The translations under genes were made by a program, and so were the position numbers. Below, one piece after another: positions 34,360 through 44,077 of a stretch of DNA of 64,000 bases (position 1 is the first letter of the stretch; every line of letters starts with the position of its first letter). This stretch comes from Corynebacterium rouxii. Lineage in GTDB: Bacteria > Actinomycetota > Actinomycetes > Mycobacteriales > Mycobacteriaceae. The stretch is taken from contig NZ_LR738855.1 in NCBI RefSeq assembly GCF_902702935.1, positions 558,001 through 622,000 of the forward strand, in the 5' to 3' direction. The notes under the pieces were generated by a model. It was not told the origin of the DNA. It did not search any database and worked only from the letters and a program-made list of their open reading frames with translations.

Positions 34360-34678
34360 GCTTTCGCCTTTTGACAATCCACATGATGTGGGTAGGAAGG
34401 AATCGCCGATTCCTTCCTACCTCCAGTACATCGCAGTGGCGGCGTTTGTAGGAATTGTTGTTTCTTCTGGGATTTTCGCTTTTACAGAGCACTGGAGACG
34501 CGCGACATTTGCATTGGGCGTGGCGCTGTTGTTTTTGGTTGTCCTTCGTGTTGTATGTGATTCGAAAATTCTTGGTGTATTGGCGGTTCGATCCGTAATT
34601 TTCGACGTTGTTTTCAGCCTTGTAGTAGGCGGAATGATGGTGTTTTTGTCCTATTCGATCGATTCTTTGGGATCGTGA
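34352..34678 (+). CDS. DUF3017-type small membrane protein
   Basis: A protein of about 108 residues from GTG 34352 (or 34343) with three membrane helices ([60 protein letters not shown]). The position after folD, the length and the layout match DUF3017. A perfect dispersed palindrome near the 5' end (34395-34417) encodes [11 protein letters not shown] in the short cytoplasmic N-terminus. The function is unknown. Confidence 0.75.
   Translation: MPRLSPFDNPHDVGRKESPIPSYLQYIAVAAFVGIVVSSGIFAFTEHWRRATFALGVALLFLVVLRVVCDSKILGVLAVRSVIFDVVFSLVVGGMMVFLSYSIDSLGS
34395..34417. repeat. Dispersed palindrome, perfect arms, copy at the start of the DUF3017 gene
   Basis: GGAAGGAATC, GCC centre, GATTCCTTCC, extended outward by GGTA/TACC. 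It is read as KESPIPS. Confidence 0.95.
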
Positions 34679-34813
34679 CGGGGTAGGGAAACCGCATAGT
34701 TAACTGAGCGCTGTGAAGTTCTAGTTCTTTGCAGCGTTTTGTCTTGGCTATTGTGAAAATTTGTCTACGAAAAGTGGGAAAACCACAAGGCGGAATGCGT
34801 CGAAACGCGTGGT

Positions 34814-35926
34814 TTAAGCAGATTGGTTTCGTCTGGTGCGGATGCGTTGTTGTTCGTGGCGTTGCCATGTTTGGCTGAACCTGTGTTTAACTTTTATTCC
34901 TCCAGGTTGAGTGGTTTTTGTTGCTCCGTTGCGGAAATGAAATGTTGCGATTCGGTTGGCGTCGAGGCTGTAGTGAATGCGTTGTTCGGTTTTGATGTTG
35001 TGGTGGAAGCGACATAAACAGGCGAGATTTGCGATGGAGGTTTCGCCGCCTTCGTCATGATTTATTACGTGGTCCAGATCGCATTCGAGGGCATCGACGG
35101 TGCACCCTGGATATCGGCAGTGACGGTCGAGAAGCATGACGGCGGCTCGAATCTCTTCAGTGGGTGTGTAGCTGTGCGTGTGGTCGTTAAGATCGATGGT
35201 TCTTTGCGAATCAATGGTGATGCTTTCTTCTGGGATTGTGCCGGCGCCGACCATATACAGGTGGCCGGTTCCGGTTTTGAAGGTATTGAGCACGACTTTT
35301 GTGCGAGCTTTTGAACGGATGAGCTTCATAAAAGCGTCAACGGGTTCGTCTTCGTGCTGCTTTTTCATTAAAGTGCGGATTTCGACAGCTTCGGCATCGG
35401 TGATATGAATGCTTAACCGCGTGTGTCCATTGAGGTTCCGTTTAAAAGTAGCGCTTCTTTTTTGCTGATCTTGTGGCTTTTTGGCTGCCGAGGGATCAAT
35501 TGTTGTGATGTAATCGCGAAGTTGTTTGCTGAGGGTTGCGACTTGCGGAATCACTTGGTTTTCTACCTTGGGGGTGAAATAATCGGTCAGGTGGGCGTCG
35601 ACACGTGCAATATATTTCGGCTCAATAGCCATGACTTGTCGTTCGATGGCTCTTAGCCGCGTCATCGTAATATGGTGGTGCTTTTCGACGCACGCGCGCA
35701 GCCTTGGGAAGCGTCGTAGCATTTCACCGACGCGAAGGTTTTCCTTTACTTCGCGCCGTGACAAACTCATTCGAGCAGCTATCTCGTCAATTTGTGTGTG
35801 AAAATCTCGGAACTTATCAGGCTCCACGGAAAGCCAAAAATCCACTTCAGCCTGGTTGAGCCGAATCAGGTGTCGTGAAAATGGATCGTTCATATCGGTA
35901 TGAGCAAAACAAGCCGTAGTATTCAT
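34814..35926 (-). CDS. HNH-endonuclease domain protein (DUF222/13E12-repeat type)
   Basis: A protein of 370 residues. A helical N-terminal part with MSLSRREVKENLRVGEMLRRFPRLRACVEKHHHITMTRLRAIERQ is typical of the DUF222 family found in many actinobacterial copies. The C-terminal HNH domain reads RHCRYPGCTVDALECDLDHVINHDEGGETSIANLACLCRFHHNIKT, with all expected Cys, His and Asn positions. Such proteins are usually multicopy and related to the mycobacterial 13E12 family; a nuclease or homing role is presumed. Its start region faces an intergenic stretch with two DnaA-type boxes. Confidence 0.85.
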   Translation of the reverse strand: MNTTACFAHTDMNDPFSRHLIRLNQAEVDFWLSVEPDKFRDFHTQIDEIAARMSLSRREVKENLRVGEMLRRFPRLRACVEKHHHITMTRLRAIERQVMAIEPKYIARVDAHLTDYFTPKVENQVIPQVATLSKQLRDYITTIDPSAAKKPQDQQKRSATFKRNLNGHTRLSIHITDAEAVEIRTLMKKQHEDEPVDAFMKLIRSKARTKVVLNTFKTGTGHLYMVGAGTIPEESITIDSQRTIDLNDHTHSYTPTEEIRAAVMLLDRHCRYPGCTVDALECDLDHVINHDEGGETSIANLACLCRFHHNIKTEQRIHYSLDANRIATFHFRNGATKTTQPGGIKVKHRFSQTWQRHEQQRIRTRRNQSA

Positions 35927-36001
35927 AAAAATTCCCCCAATGTTGATGAATACTCCGAGATTACGTCAGTCTTCACAGCATGCACTGCCAGCGATGCGAG
36001 G

Positions 36002-36091
36002 TTGTGGATAACTATGCTTTTCAGGTCTTTCGACGCTTCCAACTGCCATATCTCTCCAAGATTTACGGGTTGGTTACATACGTTATCCACA
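36002..36091. promoter_or_regulatory. Pair of inverted DnaA-type boxes
   Basis: TTGTGGATAA at 36002-36011 and TTATCCACA at 36083-36091 are exact DnaA boxes in opposite orientation, 70 bases apart, between the HNH gene and metX. No AT-rich unwinding region or dnaA/dnaN genes are present, so this is not oriC. They may titrate DnaA or act on the HNH gene promoter. Confidence 0.45.
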
Positions 36092-36135
36092 GATGGGATC
36101 GTGGTGGTTGCAGTTTATCTAGATCTGTGATCGAC

Positions 36136-37239
36136 TCAGCGCTCTAGTTTGGTTCGGAAGGAATCGTCGATTCCTTCCGAAAGTTCCATGAAATGTCTTA
36201 GGATTCGATCCATTTGTCGGAATTCTGTGAGGAAAGCATCGTGGCCCACCGGCGAGCTGATTTTTGCCATAGCAAGTAGATTTCCTAGATTTCGGGATAG
36301 GTGTTCTTGCTGGTGATAGGGGTAAAGAATGTCGGTATCAACGCCAGCGATCATGATGGGAACTGTGATTGCTCCGAGTGCTTTGTTGAGGCCGCCTCGC
36401 CCGCGCCCGATGTCATGACGATTGAGCGCTTCGGTGAGTGCGACGTAACTACCTGCATCGAATCGTTGGGCGAGTTTGATGCCTTGATGTTGAAGGTAGC
36501 TTGTTACCGCAAAACGCTGATGTGGATCTCGGTAGGGGCCGAGCGGATTTTCATCGTGTTGTGCAGAAGTGCCGAAGCGTTCGTCTATTTCTAGTTCGCC
36601 GCGGTAGGTGAGGTGTGCGATCCGGCGAGCAGCGGCGATTCCTTCCCATGGTGCGCGACCACTGTAATAATCGCCGCCGTTCCAGTTGGGGTCGAGTTCT
36701 ATGGCACTGATTTGTGCAGATTGAATACCGATTTGCCAAGCGCTTGCGCGTGCTGAGACTGCTATGACGAATCCAGTCGTCATCATGTGCGGGTGGAGTG
36801 CAGCCCATTCGAGGGTGCGTGCGCCTCCCATGGATCCGCCGATGATTGCGTGAATTTTATTGATGCCGAGGTGGTCGAAAAGTTGTTTTTCGGCATTGAC
36901 GAGGTCACGGATGGAAAGGGCTGGAAACCTGGATCCCCATGGTTTTCCGTCGGGATGCGGACTGCTCGGTCCAGTGGAACCTTTGCATCCTCCGAGCACG
37001 TTGGTGCATAGGATGCAGTAGCGGTTGGTATCGAGTGCTTTGCCAGGGCCAATCAGTCCGTCCCACCATGAAATAGCGTTAGAGTCGCCGGTCAAAGCAT
37101 GTTCGAGAACGATGAGATTGTTGCCGGTGTAGTGGCCCCATGCTTGGTAGGCGATGGTGGCGTCGTGAAGCGTCGCTCCGGCTTCGGTGTGAAAGTCTCC
37201 GATTTTTTGGTGCGTGAGTGTCCCTGTGGTGGTGAGCAT
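36136..37239 (-). CDS. metX: Homoserine O-acetyltransferase
   Basis: A protein of 367 residues with an alpha/beta-hydrolase fold. It acetylates L-homoserine with acetyl-CoA, the first committed step of methionine synthesis. The nucleophile elbow is GGSMGGARTLEWA, with the family motif NVLGGCKGSTGPSS before it. The acid and base lie in MIAGVDTDILYPYHQQEHL and SPVGHDAFLTEF. A perfect dispersed palindrome (36156-36178) makes up the last codons, encoding [15 protein letters not shown] beyond the normal end of the protein, so it extends the C-terminus. A McbR-like box lies 45 bases upstream of the start, as for metY, which is 7 kb away. Confidence 0.95.
   Translation of the reverse strand: MLTTTGTLTHQKIGDFHTEAGATLHDATIAYQAWGHYTGNNLIVLEHALTGDSNAISWWDGLIGPGKALDTNRYCILCTNVLGGCKGSTGPSSPHPDGKPWGSRFPALSIRDLVNAEKQLFDHLGINKIHAIIGGSMGGARTLEWAALHPHMMTTGFVIAVSARASAWQIGIQSAQISAIELDPNWNGGDYYSGRAPWEGIAAARRIAHLTYRGELEIDERFGTSAQHDENPLGPYRDPHQRFAVTSYLQHQGIKLAQRFDAGSYVALTEALNRHDIGRGRGGLNKALGAITVPIMIAGVDTDILYPYHQQEHLSRNLGNLLAMAKISSPVGHDAFLTEFRQMDRILRHFMELSEGIDDSFRTKLER
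36156..36178. repeat. Dispersed palindrome, perfect copy at the 3' end of metX
   Basis: A perfect palindrome with flanking TTC/GAA extension (29 bp). It is read as EGIDDSF in the MetX C-terminal tail. Confidence 0.95.
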
Positions 37240-37283
37240 GACTCCGACCTCTCGTGGCAGTGGATAATCGAGTTCATGCTACA

Positions 37284-37299
37284 TGGACAGCTCTGTCTA
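37284..37299. promoter_or_regulatory. McbR-like box before metX
   Basis: TGGACAGCTCTGTCTA matches TAGAC-N6-GTCTA with one mismatch, the best of the four boxes in the window. Confidence 0.75.
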
Positions 37300-37301
37300 G
37301 T

Positions 37302-37853
37302 CTATTGTTGTTGGCTAAATTCCGCCGTTTGAGGGTGGCTTGATCGTTTGGAGGCTTGTCGACGTCTACCGGTGGGCTGTTGTTTGTGTGAAGCAATACG
37401 ACGGCGATTCCATAGCGGGTGTGCGCCGGGAAGAAACCAAACAATGATGGCGGAAAGAATCGACACGCCTGCTGCAAGATATGTTGTTTGCGACGGTGGC
37501 GCCCACCATAAAGTGGCTAGGTTGATTCCTATGATGACCAGCCAACATAGTGCCATTGCGATGATGGTGGCGTTGGCATTGTGATGTGTTTCTGCCCATG
37601 GTTCGTTGGGGAATCGATTTTTTGCTTCAGTGCGGATTTTTCGTGACGTTTTTTGTGAAGGCGCGATGATTGCGAAAAGAACCAGTCCAAGTCCTGCTCC
37701 TGCAATGATGAGATCGCCAAAGGTGACTCCAAAGGAAAGGATTCCGACGGCAAGTGCCATGGAGATACGTTCCCAAGTTGTGAGGGGGAGGCTGTGGGCG
37801 GGGTTGATATCGGGGTAGAGGCTCTGAAAAGCGGAGGTTGATTGAGGGTTCAT
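37302..37853 (-). CDS. Four-helix membrane protein of unknown function
   Basis: A protein of 183 residues from ATG 37853 (ribosome site GAAAG; the longer frame to 37916 has none). There are two pairs of helices: MALAVGILSFGVTFGDLIIAGAGLGLVLFAI, and TIIAMALCWLVIIGINLATLW with LAAGVSILSAIIVWFLPGA. The N-terminus is soluble and the basic C-terminus ends NRRRIASHKQQPTGRRRQASKRSSHP. I recognise no family. It shares its upstream region with htaA, including a candidate DtxR box, so it may be iron-regulated (inference). The stop lies 3 bases before the McbR-like box of metX, suggesting it does not share the metX transcript. Confidence 0.7.
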   Translation of the reverse strand: MNPQSTSAFQSLYPDINPAHSLPLTTWERISMALAVGILSFGVTFGDLIIAGAGLGLVLFAIIAPSQKTSRKIRTEAKNRFPNEPWAETHHNANATIIAMALCWLVIIGINLATLWWAPPSQTTYLAAGVSILSAIIVWFLPGAHPLWNRRRIASHKQQPTGRRRQASKRSSHPQTAEFSQQQ

Positions 37854-37893
37854 TGCTTCTTTCAAGAGTTTGATGGGGAGCTGGACTAGAAAG

Positions 37894-37912
37894 TTAGGTA
37901 AGTGTAGCCTAT
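37894..37912. promoter_or_regulatory. Candidate DtxR box between the membrane gene and htaA
   Basis: TTAGGTAAGTGTAGCCTAT matches 14 of 19 positions of the DtxR consensus TTAGGTTAG(C/G)CTAACCTAA. Haem-uptake genes are iron/DtxR-controlled in C. diphtheriae. Confidence 0.6.
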
Positions 37913-37997
37913 ACATGTTTTTGGGTGTAGAAAACTTGCAATGTCGTCTGTGTTTTCAGACGGTGCGCCGAATCTCACCTAGTGGGCTTATGCATAG

Positions 37998-39839
<1,842 letters not shown>

Positions 39840-39849
39840 GAGATATGAG

Positions 39850-40911
39850 ATGAAATCTTTGCTTCGTGCTTGTATGGCCGTAGTGTGTGCGTGCGCATTG
39901 GTGAGTTGTGGTGTTCAGGGCACATATGATTCGACGAAGGATCTCCGAGAGTCATTGCCCAAGGCTGGTGACGTCAAGGATCCGCGTACTTTTACAGGTG
40001 TATCTGATGTGCGTGATTTTGATGATGTGCAGCCTGTTTCGGAATCCGTGAGCCCTTCGTTGCCTGTACATCTCACGGATGCTGATGGTTTTGATGTTGA
40101 GGTTACGGATGTTTCTCGCATTATTGCCTTGGATATTTATGGCACGTATACGAAGACTTTGGAAGGCTTGGGGCTCGCTGACAAAATTGTTGGCAGGACT
40201 GTGTCATCGACAGAGAACGTGCTTAAAGATGTTCCTGTTGTAACCGAGGGTGGCCATAACATCAATGTTGAAGCTGTGTTGAGCTTGCATCCGTCATTGC
40301 TGATCGTTGATCATTCGATTGGTCCGCGTGATGCAATTGATCAGATTCGCAATGCTGGCGTTACTACTGTGGTGATGGAGCCAACTCGTACGATTGACTC
40401 TGTTTCGGAAGATATCAAGACGTTGGGTGGCGTAGTCGGACTTAGCGAAGAAGCGTCGATTCTTGCCGAACGTAGCGTTCATGAGATTTCTGCGGCTCGT
40501 GAGGCGATTGCCGCGATCGCTCCTTCTGATCCAATGCGCGTGGCATTTTTGTATGCGCGTGGAAACGGCGGTGTGTTCTTCATCATGGGTGAGGGCACAG
40601 GTGCGAAGGATTTGATTGAGGGCGTTGGTGCGAAGGACATGGGCGCTGAGTACAAACTCTCTTATGCTGAACCTGCAAACGCTGAGGCTTTGGCAAAGAT
40701 TAATCCTGAGGCGATCATCATGATGACAGCTGGTTTGGAATCGACTGGTGGAATTGATGGTTTATTGGCGCGACCAGGTGTGGCGCAGACGATTGCTGGA
40801 AAGAATCGTCGAGTCATTACGATCCCTGATGGGCAGTCTTTGGCGTTCGGCCCGATGACTGGTCAGACGCTTCTTCGCACGGCACAGGCTTTGTATGATC
40901 CACAGGTATAG
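39850..40911 (+). CDS. hmuT: Haemin ABC transporter substrate-binding lipoprotein
   Basis: A protein of 353 residues from ATG 39850 (ribosome site AGGAGAT 5 bases upstream), 10 bases after the htaA stop. The lipoprotein signal has lipobox ALVSCG. Class III binding-protein fold: VTDVSRIIALDIYGTYTKTLEGLGLADKIVGRTVSS, VTEGGHNINVEAVLSLHPSLLIV with the conserved haem-coordinating His in GGHNIN, and IGPRDAIDQIRNAGVTTVV. A decayed palindrome lies at about 40797 (GKNRRVIT). It captures haem for HmuUV import. Confidence 0.93.
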   Translation: MKSLLRACMAVVCACALVSCGVQGTYDSTKDLRESLPKAGDVKDPRTFTGVSDVRDFDDVQPVSESVSPSLPVHLTDADGFDVEVTDVSRIIALDIYGTYTKTLEGLGLADKIVGRTVSSTENVLKDVPVVTEGGHNINVEAVLSLHPSLLIVDHSIGPRDAIDQIRNAGVTTVVMEPTRTIDSVSEDIKTLGGVVGLSEEASILAERSVHEISAAREAIAAIAPSDPMRVAFLYARGNGGVFFIMGEGTGAKDLIEGVGAKDMGAEYKLSYAEPANAEALAKINPEAIIMMTAGLESTGGIDGLLARPGVAQTIAGKNRRVITIPDGQSLAFGPMTGQTLLRTAQALYDPQV

Positions 40912-41947
40912 CAAGCGTAGCGACGACGTGTTCGTTCTTCGGGCGCGTCGTCGAGTGATGTTGTTTGTTGTCTTAGTGGCGTTGGTGATGGCATCAGTTG
41001 TTACGTCGTTGGCGTTGGGCCAGTACTATGTTCCGCTTCGCGACTTATTGACGATTCTTGCTCAGCCTGATTCAAGCAGCTTGATGCATAACGTTATTTG
41101 GGAGATCCGTCTTCCTCGGATTGTGTTGGGTTTGTTGGTTGGCGCATGCCTTGGTGTGGCTGGCACTCTCATGCAAGCCGTTTTTGCGAATCCACTTGCG
41201 GAGCCGTCGATTATCGGGGTTACTTCTGGAGCAGGTGTGGGTGCAGCTGCTGTGATTGTATTCAATGTGGGAATTTTGGGTACTTTTACTGTTCCTGCAG
41301 CAGCATTTTTGAGTGCGGTTGTTGTGACGGTCATTATTTATCAGCTGGCTCGGCATCAAGGTAAGGTCGCGATCGTCAATTTGATTTTGACTGGTATTGC
41401 CATTAATGCTGTGTGTAATGCATTGATTTCTTTCCTCGTGTATCTCGCACCTACGTCGAATCGTGAGGAGATTGTTTTTTGGCAGATGGGTTCGCTTAAT
41501 GGTGCACAGTGGAAACATGTGTGGGTAGTAGCACCTATTGCGCTGGTAGGAATCGTCATGTCCTCCCAGATTGGTAAACAACTCGATGTTTTAGCTCTTG
41601 GAGAACGAGCAGCTGGTCATACCGGTATTAATGTTGGGCGTTTACGAATCATTGCTATTGCAGCGTCGACGATTTTGACTGCGGCAGCTGTGTCGTTTGC
41701 TGGATTGATTGGTTTTGTTGGTTTGATTGTTCCGCACTTACTACGGAGTATTTCTGGCCCAGAGAATCGTCTACTCCTTCCAGCATCAGCGTTGGCGGGT
41801 GCGGTATTGATCGCGTGCGCGGATGTTGCTGCGCGCACGATGATTCCGTTCGCAGATTTGCCGATTGGTATCTTTACGGCACTTGTTGGGGGCCCAACAT
41901 TTTTTGTTTTGTTACGTCGAATGTTGAAGAAAGGCTCTGTCCATTGA
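40895..41947 (+). CDS. hmuU: Haemin ABC transporter permease
   Basis: A protein of 350 residues of the FecCD family with about ten helices. Its signature blocks are LVGACLGVAGTLMQAVFANPLAEPSIIGVTSGAGVGAAAV, LTGIAINAVCNALISFLVY, FWQMGSLNGAQWKHVW, LALGERAAGHTGINVGRLRII and FAGLIGFVGLIVPHLLRSISGPENRLLLPASALAGAVLI. It overlaps hmuT by 17 bases and hmuV by 4 bases, indicating one operon. A decayed palindrome is at 41544-41567 (VGIVMSSQ). Confidence 0.94.
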   Translation: MIHRYSKRSDDVFVLRARRRVMLFVVLVALVMASVVTSLALGQYYVPLRDLLTILAQPDSSSLMHNVIWEIRLPRIVLGLLVGACLGVAGTLMQAVFANPLAEPSIIGVTSGAGVGAAAVIVFNVGILGTFTVPAAAFLSAVVVTVIIYQLARHQGKVAIVNLILTGIAINAVCNALISFLVYLAPTSNREEIVFWQMGSLNGAQWKHVWVVAPIALVGIVMSSQIGKQLDVLALGERAAGHTGINVGRLRIIAIAASTILTAAAVSFAGLIGFVGLIVPHLLRSISGPENRLLLPASALAGAVLIACADVAARTMIPFADLPIGIFTALVGGPTFFVLLRRMLKKGSVH

Positions 41948-42801
41948 GTGCTGATGATCAAAGCAACGTGCAGCCTGAGTCGTTGGTCCGTGTCCGTGAT
42001 CTATCGGTCTCTGTAGGGCAGAAGCGCCTACTGTGCGATATCAATTTTGATGCCTATGCAGGTGAAGTTACAGGTCTTATTGGTCCGAATGGTGCTGGTA
42101 AGTCCACGTTGTTGGCTGCATTGAGTGGCGATTTGGATCGTCAGTCGGGAACGATTGATATTTGTGGTTTTGATCCCGTGGATAGTTCTGCGTGTGAACT
42201 GGCTCGGGTACGTTCAGTCATGTTGCAGGATGTGAGCGTATCGTTTCAGTTCTTGGTGAGGGACGTTGTCGCGATGGGACGTCGTCCGTGGGAAGGTACG
42301 GATCGCCAAGAGTTCGATGACAGGCTTATCGACGCCGCGTTATCTGCCACGGATGCCGCACATCTTGCCGGTCGCGATATTGTTACGCTTTCTGGTGGTG
42401 AGCGGGCCCGCGTTGCGCTTTCTCGGGTACTCGCGCAGCAAACTCCGGTGGTTATGCTCGATGAGCCAACGGCCGCTTTGGATATCAGTCACCAGGAGCA
42501 AGTTCTCGGTTTGATGCAGTCGATAGCCCGACGTACCGGTATCGCGGTGATTGTGGTGCTTCATGATCTCAACGCAGCCGCTGCGTATTGTGATCACATT
42601 GTGTGTCTTGCTGACGGGCGCATTGTTGCAGATGGTTCAGTTGCTGACGTTTACACTGATGAAACCCTTTCGTCTGTTTATGGTTGGCCTATTCATGTTG
42701 ATGTTTCGGAAGGAATCGTCAATTCCGTCCAGCCTTTACGAGGTAGAACTACTCAAAATCAAGATGATTTTGTAGAACTGTCATTGCAGTCGTTGGTCTA
42801 G
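41944..42801 (+). CDS. hmuV: Haemin ABC transporter ATP-binding protein
   Basis: A protein of 285 residues, with a TTG start (41944) overlapping the hmuU stop, so translational coupling is likely. Walker A GPNGAGKST, Q-loop VMLQDVSVSF, signature LSGGERARVALSR, Walker B VVMLDEPTAALD and switch His IVVLHDLNAAAAYCDHIV are all intact. It drives haem import through HmuU. The dispersed palindrome (42708-42730) near the 3' end encodes SEGIVNSVQ just past the family's usual end, followed by a short non-conserved tail. Confidence 0.94.
   Translation: MSADDQSNVQPESLVRVRDLSVSVGQKRLLCDINFDAYAGEVTGLIGPNGAGKSTLLAALSGDLDRQSGTIDICGFDPVDSSACELARVRSVMLQDVSVSFQFLVRDVVAMGRRPWEGTDRQEFDDRLIDAALSATDAAHLAGRDIVTLSGGERARVALSRVLAQQTPVVMLDEPTAALDISHQEQVLGLMQSIARRTGIAVIVVLHDLNAAAAYCDHIVCLADGRIVADGSVADVYTDETLSSVYGWPIHVDVSEGIVNSVQPLRGRTTQNQDDFVELSLQSLV
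42708..42730. repeat. Dispersed palindrome, copy near the 3' end of hmuV
   Basis: GGAAGGAATC, GTC, AATTCCGTCC; read as EGIVNSV. Confidence 0.85.
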
Positions 42802-42840
42802 TGCTTCGCTTGTCGACGTTTTCCTCTATTTCATGGTGAT

Positions 42841-42875
42841 GTGTCGTTTCTGTTTTCAGAAACGACACTTTTATT
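42841..42875 (+). terminator. Rho-independent terminator after hmuV
   Basis: GTGTCGTTTCTG pairs with CAGAAACGACAC around a TTTT loop, followed by TTTTATTTTT. Confidence 0.9.
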
Positions 42876-42948
42876 TTTGTCGAAGATTTTTGGGGGTATG
42901 ACGTGGGGTTATTTCCCTAACGCAATTGAAAGTTAAGGCAAACCTTTG

Positions 42949-42967
42949 TAAGGTACGCCTTGCCTTT
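42949..42967. promoter_or_regulatory. Candidate DtxR box before htaB
   Basis: TAAGGTACGCCTTGCCTTT matches 12 of 19 positions of the DtxR consensus and lies 28 bases before the htaB start. The preceding TTAAGGCAAACCTTTG could be part of a second, overlapping box. Confidence 0.55.
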
Positions 42968-42995
42968 ATTTACCTTTAGGAAGGAATATCCCTCT

Positions 42996-43973
42996 ATGTT
43001 GAAGCGTTTCGCCCTCCCCGTTGCTACTGCTGTGGCAATGACAGGTTTTCTTGTTCCTCAATCTGTCGCCGCAGAACCAGCAGCTACATCCCAGTGTGAG
43101 ATGGTGCAGGTTATTGAAAGTGGCACGCTGAAGTGGGGTGTGAAACAGTCCTATCGTCATTACATTCTTAATAACAAGCTGGCTAACGGTAATTGGAAAG
43201 TCGCCGGAGATGTTAAAGAAGTCGGAGAAAAGAGGGGGAAAGACTTCTACTTTGAGGTTCCCGTTGATCCGAAGGCATCGAACCTCGAGATCAAAGGCAA
43301 TAAAATTGTAGAGGCTGAAATTAATACTAAGGATTCAAGTATTGTTTTTGAAGGGCATCACGGTTCCCTTTATTCGCAATTGCATAATCCTTACGTGATG
43401 ACCAAAGACGGTGCTGTGAAAGCAGGCGTAAGTTACGTCGGATACTACGTTCCAGGCAAAAATATGACTGAGTACAAGGAGTCTGATCGTACGGAAGCTA
43501 ACAAGCGCTCTGGACGTGACACTTTTGGTCAAGGGATAACAACGGGTTGGTCCCTTAATGGGGACGCTGCAACCCTCAGTGGAACCAGTATGCGCTATGT
43601 TCCGCAGTCTAAGACTAAAGGTAATGTGATTGATGGTGTCGATGTCATCTTTATGGGGCAATATGACGGTGACTACAACTCTGACCTCGACGACGTAAAA
43701 GTTGATCTCAAGCTCAAGAAAGTCTGCAAAGACGAAGCGGAAAAACTCAAAGCTGAGTACAAGAAGAATGTAGAGCTTGCTAACCAGAAGGCTGCTCAAC
43801 GCCAGTCAGCGGGCCGCACGGTTGGGGAGTCCACTTCGACTGCACCGACAAGTTCTACTTCCGGTTTTAACTTGACGACGCTCTGGAGCACCATTTTGGG
43901 TATTTCTGGTATTGCAGCTTTGTTGGGCATCTTGTTCCAAGTAACTCAAAAAGCTGGTTGGATTCGTTTTTAA
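42996..43973 (+). CDS. htaB: HtaB-type haem-binding protein (one CR domain)
   Basis: A protein of 325 residues from ATG 42996 (ribosome site AGGAAGG). Signal peptide PVATAVAMTGFLVPQSVAA; one CR domain (about residues 40-245) with [17 protein letters not shown] and VFEGHHGSLYSQLHN carrying the haem-ligand Tyr and His; a lysine-rich stalk (KVCKDEAEKLKAEYKKNVELANQKAAQ) and a C-terminal membrane anchor (LGISGIAALLGILFQVTQKAGWI). It probably relays haem at the surface together with HtaA. It has its own promoter and DtxR-like box. A perfect palindrome lies 2 bases after the stop. Confidence 0.92.
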   Translation: MLKRFALPVATAVAMTGFLVPQSVAAEPAATSQCEMVQVIESGTLKWGVKQSYRHYILNNKLANGNWKVAGDVKEVGEKRGKDFYFEVPVDPKASNLEIKGNKIVEAEINTKDSSIVFEGHHGSLYSQLHNPYVMTKDGAVKAGVSYVGYYVPGKNMTEYKESDRTEANKRSGRDTFGQGITTGWSLNGDAATLSGTSMRYVPQSKTKGNVIDGVDVIFMGQYDGDYNSDLDDVKVDLKLKKVCKDEAEKLKAEYKKNVELANQKAAQRQSAGRTVGESTSTAPTSSTSGFNLTTLWSTILGISGIAALLGILFQVTQKAGWIRF

Positions 43974-43974
43974 A

Positions 43975-43997
43975 GGAAGGAATCGGCGATTCCTTCC
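43975..43997. repeat. Dispersed palindrome, perfect copy right after htaB
   Basis: GGAAGGAATC, GGC, GATTCCTTCC, two bases after the stop codon. Confidence 0.95.
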
Positions 43998-44020
43998 GGT
44001 AATTCTCCTTTTGAGAACGT

Positions 44021-44059
44021 AAAGGGGGCTGCTGTCATTAGTAACAGCAGCCCCCTTTT
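44021..44059. terminator. Bidirectional terminator between htaB and metY
   Basis: AAAGGGGGCTGCTGT pairs with ACAGCAGCCCCCTTTT around CATTAGTA. Confidence 0.92.
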
Positions 44060-44077
44060 GTATGCTCAGATCTCGGC

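Noticed and set aside
36002..36091. Chromosome origin
   Set aside because: Only two boxes, no dnaA/dnaN, no AT-rich unwinding region.
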